DNA of 60,472 bases from Terriglobia bacterium (lineage in GTDB: Bacteria > Acidobacteriota > Terriglobia > Terriglobales > Acidobacteriaceae): the NCBI GenBank assembly GCA_021324365.1, contig JAJPJE010000011.1:1-60472 (forward strand), read 5' to 3'. The translations under genes and the position numbers were made by a program. The notes below the pieces were generated by a model. It was not told the DNA's origin. It was given only the letters and a program-made list of their open reading frames with translations, and did no database searches. Within the stretch, counting starts at the first letter, position 1; the number at the start of each line of letters is the position of its first letter. Shown here piece by piece: positions 52,683 through 59,210 of the stretch.

Positions 52683-53945
52683 TTGTTTACCTCTCAGAGA
52701 CCTGTCCTTGATTCCGATTTGTCGACTCTAGTGATTTGTAACAATGTATGCACGTTGAGCGCTTCCGCCGAAATAAGTAGCTGCTTTCGCGCAATCGCTG
52801 CCGCTCGCGATTGCTCCCGGCAGACCTCCGTTTTGCACCTGCACAGTGGCAATCTGTTCGGGGGAATTGAGCGCGCCATCATCACTTGTGTGCGTAATCT
52901 GCAATTTGCTCCGCACCTCCGATTCGAGTTCGCCGTTTGCTTCTCCGGAACTTTTCGAGGGGAACTCTCGGCACTGAAACAACCCATTCATGTCTTGCCC
53001 GAAGTACGGGTCCGAAATCCTCTTTCGCTGATCCGCGCGCGCCGGCAACTCGCTCGCATCCTCCGCATGCGCACTTATGACGCGGTAGTCTGCCATTCAA
53101 CCTGGACGCATTCCATTTTCGCTCCTGTAATTCAGGGACTTGGAATGCCGGAGCTATTTTGGGCGCACGATCACTATGACGGCCGGCATTGGCTGGAACG
53201 GTGGGCCAGCAGAACGGCTCCGAACCTTGTCATCAGCAATGGCGAGTTCAGCAATGAGTCAGTTGAGAAGCTGTTTCCAGGTGTTGCTCGCCAGATCGTT
53301 CGTAACCCAGTGGAGATCCAGCGACGACATTGGTCTGCCGCGGAACGCCGCCAGATCCGTGCTGAGTTCGGTACCGCCGATAATACCGTTGCGATCGTGC
53401 AGGTCAGCCGCATGGAAGCCTGGAAAGGACACGATCTGCTGCTCGAAGCGGCGACCCGACTACGCACTTCCGCACCCTGGAAGATATGGTTTATCGGCGG
53501 AGCACAACGCCCCCAAGAACTCAGTTACCTGGAAACGTTGAAAACAAAAGCCAAACATCTCGGCATCGCCGATCGAGTAACATTCGGTGGGCAACATAGC
53601 GATGTTCCCCGCGTACTCGCCGCCGCCGATATTTTTTGCCAGCCGAATCGTGCTGCTGAACCTTTTGGAATTGTGTTTATCGAAGCCTTATCGCAAGGAT
53701 TGCCCGTTGTCACATTCAACATGGGAGGACCCGCGGAAATTGTCGACCCAACTTGCGGCGTGCTGGTCGAACCCGGCAACCTCAAAACGCTCGCGGCCGA
53801 ACTCGATTGGCTCATTTCTGATGGCGCGCTGCGGCGATCGCTTGGCGAAGCCGGTCCAGCCCGCGCCCGGCAACTGTGTGATCCGGCAGTTGTGCTACCA
53901 CGATTGCAACAGGTGATAACCAGCCTTGTCGGAAATTCCCCTTAA
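52683..53945 (+). CDS. GT4-family glycosyltransferase
   Basis: Up to 420 residues from a TTG at 52683; the first 48 residues lack family character, so the true start is likely further in, just before 'TSVLHLHSGNLFGGIERAII' (GG-E-R acceptor-binding strand). The GT4 donor domain has 'VAIVQVSRMEAWKGHDLLLE' (R-K), 'HLGIADRVTFGGQHSDVPRV', 'LAAADIFCQPNRAAEPFGIV' and 'FIEALSQGLPVVTFNMGGPA' (E-P-F-G-x-x-x-x-E). It is probably involved in polysaccharide or glycolipid assembly together with the divergent GT4 gene. No polymerase or export genes are close. Confidence 0.9.
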   Translation: MFTSQRPVLDSDLSTLVICNNVCTLSASAEISSCFRAIAAARDCSRQTSVLHLHSGNLFGGIERAIITCVRNLQFAPHLRFEFAVCFSGTFRGELSALKQPIHVLPEVRVRNPLSLIRARRQLARILRMRTYDAVVCHSTWTHSIFAPVIQGLGMPELFWAHDHYDGRHWLERWASRTAPNLVISNGEFSNESVEKLFPGVARQIVRNPVEIQRRHWSAAERRQIRAEFGTADNTVAIVQVSRMEAWKGHDLLLEAATRLRTSAPWKIWFIGGAQRPQELSYLETLKTKAKHLGIADRVTFGGQHSDVPRVLAAADIFCQPNRAAEPFGIVFIEALSQGLPVVTFNMGGPAEIVDPTCGVLVEPGNLKTLAAELDWLISDGALRRSLGEAGPARARQLCDPAVVLPRLQQVITSLVGNSP

Positions 53946-53953
53946 CAGGTTCT

Positions 53954-53982
53954 GAAGGGGCGTGGCTTCAGCCACGCCGGCC
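53954..53982. repeat. Dispersed repeat family D (GGGGCGTGGCTTCAGCC)
   Basis: GAAGGGGCGTGGCTTCAGCC then ACGCCGGCC; a 6-bp hairpin CGTGGC/GCCACG sits inside. It is related to 47379-47459. Confidence 0.5.
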
Positions 53983-53997
53983 GAATTCTTTTATTTC

Positions 53998-54070
53998 TGT
54001 CATTCCGAGCCGACGTAGGTCTGGGCTTCACCCCAGACTCGCGAATCGAGCGGCGAGGAATCCCTGTTCC
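53998..54070. repeat. Dispersed repeat family E (GTCATTCCGAGC ... GAGGAATCCCT)
   Basis: It starts GTCATTCCGAGCCGACGTAG, includes a CTGGG/CCCAG hairpin and ends GCGGCGAGGAATCCCTG. A shorter relative, GTCATTCTGAGCGAAGC, lies at 20948. Confidence 0.5.
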
Positions 54071-54285
54071 AACCACGAATTCGACTTTTTCCGCCACCAA
54101 TTCAGCCACGTGGCACAAATTCTTTACTCTTGTCATGAGCACTTGAGTGCTCGAGGAATCTCCATTCTTGGTTTTTCCGCAGCCCATTAGGGGACCAACT
54201 CAGCAGGGCACTCCGAATTTGCGACCAACTTCACTCAAGGTCGCAATACCATATGCTCATACAAGCGTGAAGTGCTGTGGCGTTG

Positions 54286-55947
54286 ATGAACGACAGCCAG
54301 CAATTCGATTTCGACTTCATCGTCGTTGGTTCGGGCTTCGGTGGGAGTGTCTCCGCCCATCGTCTAACGGAGAAGGGATACCGCGTCGCAGTTATCGAAA
54401 TGGGGCGCCGCTGGAATCCCGACAACCTGCCAAAGACGAGCTGGTCTCTTCACCGTTGGTTTTGGCGCCCGAAGCTCGCGTTGCGCGGCTTTTTTAACAT
54501 GCGATTCTTCCGCCACGTCACCATCCTGCATGGCTGCGCTGTCGGCGGAGGCTCGCTCACCTATGCCACGACCATGCTCAGGCCGCCGGACAAGGTCTGG
54601 AACATGGGATCGTGGGCTGGTCTCGCCGACTGGCAGCGCGAGATGCCGCAATACTATGACATTGCTTCGCGCATGCTTGGTGTTATCGAGAACCGCATTC
54701 TCGGCCTCTCCGATCACTTACTGAAAGAAGTTGCCGATGCCGTTGGGGTCGGCCACACTTATTACCGAACCCACGCGGCTGTGCTTCAGTCGCCAGAGGG
54801 AGAGCCCGGCGGACAACTCGTCCGCGATCCGTTCTTCGGCGGCGAGGGTCCAGAACGCACCACCTGCATTGCCTGCGGCGGCTGCATGATGGGTTGCCGC
54901 CACGGCGCAAAAAACACGCTGGATCTGAACTACCTGTATCTGGCGGAAAAGCATGGCGCTCAGGTTTTCGCGGAAACACAAGTGGTCGATGTGAAGCCAC
55001 TCGCGGGAACGCCCGATGGGAGCGCCGGGTACGAGGTTCAAACGGTTCCTTCCACATCTCCGTTCGCTCTCCGCAGACACCGGTTCACCTGTCGCGCCGT
55101 GGTGTTCTCCGCGTCGTCGTTGGGAACTATGGAGTTGCTCTTTCAGTTGAAAGAAAGACGCTCGCTGCCGGCGATAAGCTCTCAACTCGGTAAGTTTGTG
55201 CGCACCAATTCCGAATCGCTGATCGGCGTACGCATTCCCAAATCGGAGGAAGATCTTTCCAAAGGCATTGCCATCGGGTCAGGGATTTATATTGACGAGC
55301 ACACACACATCGAAGCCGTGCGCTATCCAAGTGGTTCCGATGCCATGAGCGTCCTCGCGACACTACTGACCGGCGGCCGCCCCGGACCGACTCGCATCCT
55401 GGGCTGGATCAGGAATCTCTGTTTCTCGACCATCCGCCACCCCATCAGCACATTCAGAGCTTTTCGCCCGTTCGGATGGGCGCGGGAAAGTGTAATCCTT
55501 CTCTGCATGCAAGCCCTGGAAGGGCATATCGACATGTGCTGGAAACGGCTGTGGTTCTGGCCATTTCGGAAATTCCTTTCCAGCCGCGGCAAGAAGGTGC
55601 CGACCTACATCCCGGCAGCCAATGAATTCGCGCAGAAATTCGCAGCGCTCACGGGTGGCGTCGCCATGAGCATGGTTCCGGAAATTCTCTTCAACGTCCC
55701 CAGTACGGCGCACTGCCTGGGAGGATGCGCAATGGGAACTTCCGCGAGCACGGGTGTGGTCGATTCACGCAACCGGGTTTTTGGCTACAAGAACATGTAC
55801 ATTTGCGATGGCTCGGTCGTCTCCGCGAATCTTGGCGTAAATCCCAGCCTGACCATCACCGCACTGAGCGAACGGGCCATGAGTTTCATCCCCAGCGCGG
55901 CCAAGAACAGATGGGACGATTCAGCTTCGCCCGACACCTTATTATGA
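54286..55947 (+). CDS. GMC-family FAD oxidoreductase with Cys cluster
   Basis: 553 residues from ATG 54286 (a GTG at 54277 would add three). FAD motif 'FDFIVVGSGFGGSVSAHRLT' (GxGxxG), 'LHGCAVGGGSLTYATTMLRP', and a C-terminal GMC region 'STAHCLGGCAMGTSASTGVV' and 'DGSVVSANLGVNPSLTITAL' (His and Asn of the active site). Between them lies 'ERTTCIACGGCMMGCRHGAK', a CxxCxxCxxxC cluster like a ferredoxin half-site. This layout is found in bacterial cholesterol-oxidase-like GMC proteins. The substrate (sterol, alcohol or long-chain lipid) is not clear. The adenosine-specific kinase gene follows after 22 bases. Confidence 0.9.
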   Translation: MNDSQQFDFDFIVVGSGFGGSVSAHRLTEKGYRVAVIEMGRRWNPDNLPKTSWSLHRWFWRPKLALRGFFNMRFFRHVTILHGCAVGGGSLTYATTMLRPPDKVWNMGSWAGLADWQREMPQYYDIASRMLGVIENRILGLSDHLLKEVADAVGVGHTYYRTHAAVLQSPEGEPGGQLVRDPFFGGEGPERTTCIACGGCMMGCRHGAKNTLDLNYLYLAEKHGAQVFAETQVVDVKPLAGTPDGSAGYEVQTVPSTSPFALRRHRFTCRAVVFSASSLGTMELLFQLKERRSLPAISSQLGKFVRTNSESLIGVRIPKSEEDLSKGIAIGSGIYIDEHTHIEAVRYPSGSDAMSVLATLLTGGRPGPTRILGWIRNLCFSTIRHPISTFRAFRPFGWARESVILLCMQALEGHIDMCWKRLWFWPFRKFLSSRGKKVPTYIPAANEFAQKFAALTGGVAMSMVPEILFNVPSTAHCLGGCAMGTSASTGVVDSRNRVFGYKNMYICDGSVVSANLGVNPSLTITALSERAMSFIPSAAKNRWDDSASPDTLL

Positions 55948-55969
55948 TTAGCTCCGGAAGGAGAACCTG

Positions 55970-56455
55970 ATGCTGGAATTGCAATCTGTCGCCGTAGAAG
56001 TCCCCGCCGAGTCGAACATCATCATCGGTCAGAGCCACTTTATTAAAACCGTCGAGGATATTTACGAAGCGGTGGTGAACACAGTTCCGCAGGCCCGGTT
56101 CGCCGTCGCTTTCAACGAAGCGTCCGGGCCGTGCCTTACTCGCGCCGATGGCAATGATGACGAACTCAAGGCTGTCGCGATCCGCAACGCTCAGGCGATC
56201 GCTGCCGGACACATTTTCGTTCTCCTGATTCGTTCCGCCTATCCTGTCAACTTACTGAACACGCTGCAAAACGTTCCGGAAGTCTGCTCGATTTATTGTG
56301 CGACCGCCAATCCGCTTCAGGTGATAGTTGCAAAATCGGAGCAGGGCCGCGGCATCATGGGTGTAATCGACGGCTCGTCGCCGAAAGGAATCGAAACGTC
56401 CCAGGATGTCGAAACTCGCAGACAGTTCCTGCGCAAAATCGGCTATAAGCGCTGA
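55970..56455 (+). CDS. Adenosine-specific kinase family protein
   Basis: 161 residues; ATG 55970 follows AAGGAG. The family (DUF355, archaeal adenosine-specific kinase type) is recognisable from 'IIIGQSHFIKTVEDIYEAVV', 'ARFAVAFNEASGPCLTRADG', 'NDDELKAVAIRNAQAIAAGH', 'VCSIYCATANPLQVIVAKSE' and 'GRGIMGVIDGSSPKGIETSQ'. An archaeal homologue was crystallised with AMP, but the physiological role in bacteria is unsettled. It is 22 bases from the GMC stop, so probably in the same operon. Confidence 0.9.
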   Translation: MLELQSVAVEVPAESNIIIGQSHFIKTVEDIYEAVVNTVPQARFAVAFNEASGPCLTRADGNDDELKAVAIRNAQAIAAGHIFVLLIRSAYPVNLLNTLQNVPEVCSIYCATANPLQVIVAKSEQGRGIMGVIDGSSPKGIETSQDVETRRQFLRKIGYKR

Positions 56456-56507
56456 TACAGTTACGTCGCATCAGCTTTCGAACATCCCGCCGTTCTCGCA
56501 GCCGTAC

Positions 56508-56558
56508 GTAGCGCCGGCGCCTCGCTGGCTGTTGCGTTGGCCTTCAGGCCCGCGCCTG
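56508..56558. repeat. Dispersed repeat family B, intergenic copy
   Basis: GTAGCGCCGGCGCCTCGCTG then GCTGTTGCGTTGGCCTTCAG and GCCCGCGCCTG. It lies between the adenosine-specific kinase and Nudix genes. Confidence 0.6.
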
Positions 56559-56623
56559 GCTCTTGACCATGGCCCACGCTTTCTTCCGGCATGAGTGGGA
56601 CAGTAAGGCTCTACAATTTCCGC

Positions 56624-57157
56624 ATGAGCATCAAGACACTGGGAACGCGCGAGGTCTATCGCAATCGATGGATTCGTGTCCGCGAAGATCGCATTCTGCG
56701 CGATAACGGCGTCGAAGGAATCTACGGCGTCGTCGACAAAGAAGACTGCGCCATCATCATTCCCCTTGACGGCGATCATGTGTACCTGGTCGAACAGTTT
56801 CGTTACACCGTACAGCAACGGCTCCTCGAGTTTCCCCAAGGCGGATGGGAAACCCGGGACGTCGAACCCGAAGTCCTTGCGCGTGGCGAGCTGAAAGAAG
56901 AGACAGGACTGATCGCCGATCGCATGCAATTCCTCGGCACCAGTTATGTTGCTTACGGGTACGCCAATCAGAAGATGCACATCTTCGTCGCAACCGGACT
57001 GACGCACAGCGACAAAACGCCCGATCCCGAGGAGCACGATCTGCAACTCCACCGTATTCCGATCGCTGAGTTTGAGACCATGTTGCGCGACGGTCGCATC
57101 CCCGACGTCTGCACAATCGCTGCCTGGGGAATGTATTTACTGGCGAGTAAGCAGTAG
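56624..57157 (+). CDS. Nudix hydrolase (ADP-ribose/nucleoside diphosphate-sugar pyrophosphatase type)
   Basis: 177 residues from ATG 56624 (an upstream ATG at 56591 is possible). It begins 'TLGTREVYRNRWIRVREDRI', typical of the ADPRase group, with 'QQRLLEFPQGGWETRDVEPE' and the Nudix-box half 'VLARGELKEETGLIADRMQF'. The metal-binding EExG is intact. The consensus R before that Glu pair is shifted (ARGELKEET), a form I have seen as a subfamily trait rather than a defect. It hydrolyses ADP-ribose or related nucleotide-sugars. No SD is evident. Confidence 0.88.
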   Translation: MSIKTLGTREVYRNRWIRVREDRILRDNGVEGIYGVVDKEDCAIIIPLDGDHVYLVEQFRYTVQQRLLEFPQGGWETRDVEPEVLARGELKEETGLIADRMQFLGTSYVAYGYANQKMHIFVATGLTHSDKTPDPEEHDLQLHRIPIAEFETMLRDGRIPDVCTIAAWGMYLLASKQ

Positions 57158-57171
57158 AGATAAGCTGGTGC

Positions 57172-57204
57172 CCCAGGTTCGCCCTTCTGTTGGGCTGACC
57201 TGGG
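57172..57204. terminator. Hairpin shared by the convergent Nudix and tRNA-Sec genes
   Basis: CCCAGGT (57172-57178) pairs with ACCTGGG (57198-57204), with an inner GCCC/GGGC stem (57181-57184, 57192-57195). It lies between the Nudix stop and the tRNA 3' end. There is no T-run in either direction, so termination is likely but not certain. Confidence 0.4.
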
Positions 57205-57231
57205 TTGAAAGCTCGTCGTGGAAGCGTGTAT

Positions 57232-57330
57232 TGGCGGAAGCGTGTCGGAGTCGAACCGACCAGACCCAGGACAAACCTGACTCTCACCGGTTTTGAAGAC
57301 CGGGGGCATCACCGGACACCCTGCGCTTCC
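57232..57330 (-). tRNA. selC: tRNA-Sec (selenocysteine, anticodon TCA)
   Basis: 99 bases including an encoded CCA. On the minus strand the 5' end GGAAGCG pairs with CGCTTCC before GCCA. The D stem has six pairs (GGGTGT/ATGCCC), a hallmark of tRNA-Sec. The anticodon arm CCGGT-CTTCAAA-ACCGG exposes TCA. A long variable arm (CAGG...CCTG around the centre) and a T arm GTCGG-TTCGACT-CCGAC complete it. The eighth acceptor pair would be C-A. The tRNA lets UGA be read as selenocysteine together with SelA, SelB and SelD, none of which is in the window. Confidence 0.95.
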
Positions 57331-57341
57331 TCCCCAAGACT

Positions 57342-57369
57342 CACATATCACCTTATCAAAGACACTCAA
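57342..57369 (-). promoter_or_regulatory. Candidate promoter of tRNA-Sec
   Basis: On the minus strand TTGAGT (57364-57369) and TATGTG (57342-57347) are 16 bases apart, and the expected start is near 57335, five bases before the tRNA. The match to consensus is moderate. Confidence 0.35.
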
Positions 57370-57466
57370 CCGAGTGAAATTCGCGAGACTGTACAACAGA
57401 TCGGGCCGAAGGTACGAGAGCGATCAGGGCCTCGTCTTTAGAGAGGCATTGCCACTTCCGTCCGGG

Positions 57467-58186
57467 CTACCCGCGGGATTGCATTCGTAATAGCAAAGAA
57501 TAGGAAAACTTACTGCGGCCGCCGATACCGGCCAGGTCCCCTTTTCCCATCCCACCTGGGCTTCTCAGATAAGCGCCGACTTTGCAATCACGACCCAACT
57601 CGGCAATCTGGTCTTTGGCCACCGTCATCTTCTTTTCGCAACCGCTCACGCTGACCTCGCCTTCGTACACGCGAACCCGGCCGCCGTCGTGAGCCCACAT
57701 CACTTCGTATCGATCGTAAGGCGGTTTCCCAGGGACAGCCATGGGCTGCACGGTGTAATGATGCACATGAACCGCTACTCCCGTTTTCGTGCTGACGCTG
57801 GCCGTCCCTTGCCTCAACTCGATCAGGTTCGCATTCACATACGCGGCCGAGGAGAGCGGCTCGACATGCACTTCATCGCCACTCGGTTGCAGCACCACTT
57901 TGTCGTTGGCGGGAATTTCGATGAGATCGCCGGGGAGCACTTCATGAGCCAGTGACTTCTGCCCGTTCACCAGAACGTTCGGTCCAGAGTATATCGGCGC
58001 TGCCTGATTCTGCCCCTCGGACGGCGAACAGAGCGTCAGGCCGGACAAAAACACGAGTGCGGCGCCGGCTTTCAGAAGACCCGACACACGACCACCCACG
58101 ATTTCAGAATGCTTGCCAATGTGCCAGATATTAGTGCGGGACGAAGGGGAAAACCAGCGATTGCTGGTTACTGGAAAGGCACTCAT
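57467..58186 (-). CDS. Exported FecR-like domain protein
   Basis: Up to 239 residues. The first ~30 residues may not be translated: a GTG just before 'GGRVSGLLKAGAALVFLSGL' gives a better signal peptide. The mature part contains a FecR-type beta-helix fold: 'GQKSLAHEVLPGDLIEIPAN', 'DKVVLQPSGDEVHVEPLSSA', 'ANLIELRQGTASVSTKTGVA' and 'GGRVRVYEGEVSVSGCEKKM'. Classical FecR proteins pair with an ECF sigma factor; there is none here, and there is no membrane helix other than the signal. Such proteins are often part of surface or polysaccharide gene sets in Acidobacteriota. The role is unknown. Confidence 0.7.
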   Translation of the reverse strand: MSAFPVTSNRWFSPSSRTNIWHIGKHSEIVGGRVSGLLKAGAALVFLSGLTLCSPSEGQNQAAPIYSGPNVLVNGQKSLAHEVLPGDLIEIPANDKVVLQPSGDEVHVEPLSSAAYVNANLIELRQGTASVSTKTGVAVHVHHYTVQPMAVPGKPPYDRYEVMWAHDGGRVRVYEGEVSVSGCEKKMTVAKDQIAELGRDCKVGAYLRSPGGMGKGDLAGIGGRSKFSYSLLLRMQSRG

Positions 58187-58216
58187 GCCTCTCGACGGTA
58201 CACGGTCGGCTGGCCG

Positions 58217-59083
58217 TCAGGACTTGGCAGCCGATGGCGAAGGCGGCAATTCCTGGCCCAGTTCCTGGTTCGAGGCACGCGGCGTGGCGAAGCGCTTGTG
58301 AGCCAGGCTCCCCTCCGCATTACGCTTGCACGCAATCAACTCGGCGACAATCGAAACCGCAATCTCCTCTGGTGTGACCGCTCCGATTTCCAGGCCAACC
58401 GGCGCCATCACCCGTTCGAATAATTCTGGTGCAAGCCCTTCGTTCTGCAATTCCCTGAAGATGGTCAGAACTTTCCGTTTGGACCCGATCATACCGATGT
58501 AGCGCGCCTCCGTTTGCACCGCCCAACGAAGCACACGCATGTCGTCGCGATGCCCGCGAGTGACAATCACGATGTAGGTGTTTCCGTTCGGTGTAATGCG
58601 CGCAAGGGCCTTTTCGAAATCCTCGGCGATCACTTCGCGCGCTTCCGGAAACCGCTCCGCATTGGCATAGCTTTCACGATCGTCGACCACCACCACGTCG
58701 AAACCCGCAGTTCGCGCCACTCTGTAAACGTTGTAGGCGACGTGTCCGGCGCCAAACAGACAAATCAACGGCACAGGTAGAATTGGCTCCACGTAGATCT
58801 CCAGAGTTCCACCGCAGACCAACCCGGTGTCGTACCGCGGATTCTGGTTCAGATTGAAAGTCAGCGAGCGAGGTTTTTCCTGTTCCATCACTTCGCGAGC
58901 TGCCTGCCAGACGTCGGCTTCGACGCATCCGCCGCCCACGGTGCCAACGATCGAGCCATCGTCGCGAACCAGCATCTTCGCCGTTTGAAAAGACGGAATC
59001 GAGCCGCGCACATTCACGATGGTCGCCAGAGCTCCGCGTCTTCCCTGCCGCCGCAGACTCACGATCTCTTCCCAAAGATCCAT
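58217..59083 (-). CDS. xdhC: XdhC-family molybdenum-hydroxylase maturation protein
   Basis: 288 residues from ATG 59083. Both XdhC domains are present: the N-terminal CoxI part ('RRGALATIVNVRGSIPSFQT', 'MLVRDDGSIVGTVGGGCVEA', 'YDTGLVCGGTLEIYVEPI', the last with the conserved Cys-Gly-Gly) and the C-terminal Rossmann part ('LICLFGAGHVAYNVYRVART', 'IVIVTRGHRDDMRVLRWAVQ', 'ARYIGMIGSKRKVLTIFREL', 'VGLEIGAVTPEEIAVSIVAE'). XdhC binds molybdenum cofactor, protects it and aids its sulfuration before insertion in xanthine-dehydrogenase-type enzymes. No such enzyme is in the window. Confidence 0.94.
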   Translation of the reverse strand: MDLWEEIVSLRRQGRRGALATIVNVRGSIPSFQTAKMLVRDDGSIVGTVGGGCVEADVWQAAREVMEQEKPRSLTFNLNQNPRYDTGLVCGGTLEIYVEPILPVPLICLFGAGHVAYNVYRVARTAGFDVVVVDDRESYANAERFPEAREVIAEDFEKALARITPNGNTYIVIVTRGHRDDMRVLRWAVQTEARYIGMIGSKRKVLTIFRELQNEGLAPELFERVMAPVGLEIGAVTPEEIAVSIVAELIACKRNAEGSLAHKRFATPRASNQELGQELPPSPSAAKS

Positions 59084-59168
59084 AAAAAGATTATCTGGAA
59101 TGCTGGATGGCAAGTCAAAAGCGGCTTTGCCGCGATTTCCTCCGCAAACGTTCATGAAGTCTCTGGTT

Positions 59169-59174
59169 TATAAT
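59169..59174 (+). promoter_or_regulatory. TATAAT box before the peptidyl-prolyl isomerase gene
   Basis: A consensus -10 box lies 36 bases upstream of the ATG at 59211. No good -35 box is seen at the expected spacing. Confidence 0.45.
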
Positions 59175-59210
59175 CGTAGTTTCGCCTACAACGTCTGGAG
59201 TTTCTAGAAG

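Larger units (their letters stand above)
53946..54285. other. Intergenic region before the GMC oxidoreductase gene
   Basis: 340 bases without a gene. It holds two repeat elements and the perfect 16-base palindrome GAGCACTTGAGTGCTC (54137-54152), which lies about 135 bases upstream of the oxidoreductase start and could be an operator. Confidence 0.45.

Noticed and set aside
56624-57157. Defective Nudix box as a notable loss
   Set aside because: The shifted Arg (ARGELKEETG) appears to be a subfamily form and the metal-binding Glu residues are intact.
57205-57441. Open frame across the tRNA-Sec region
   Set aside because: The sequence folds as a complete tRNA-Sec on the other strand; the reading frame has no protein signature.
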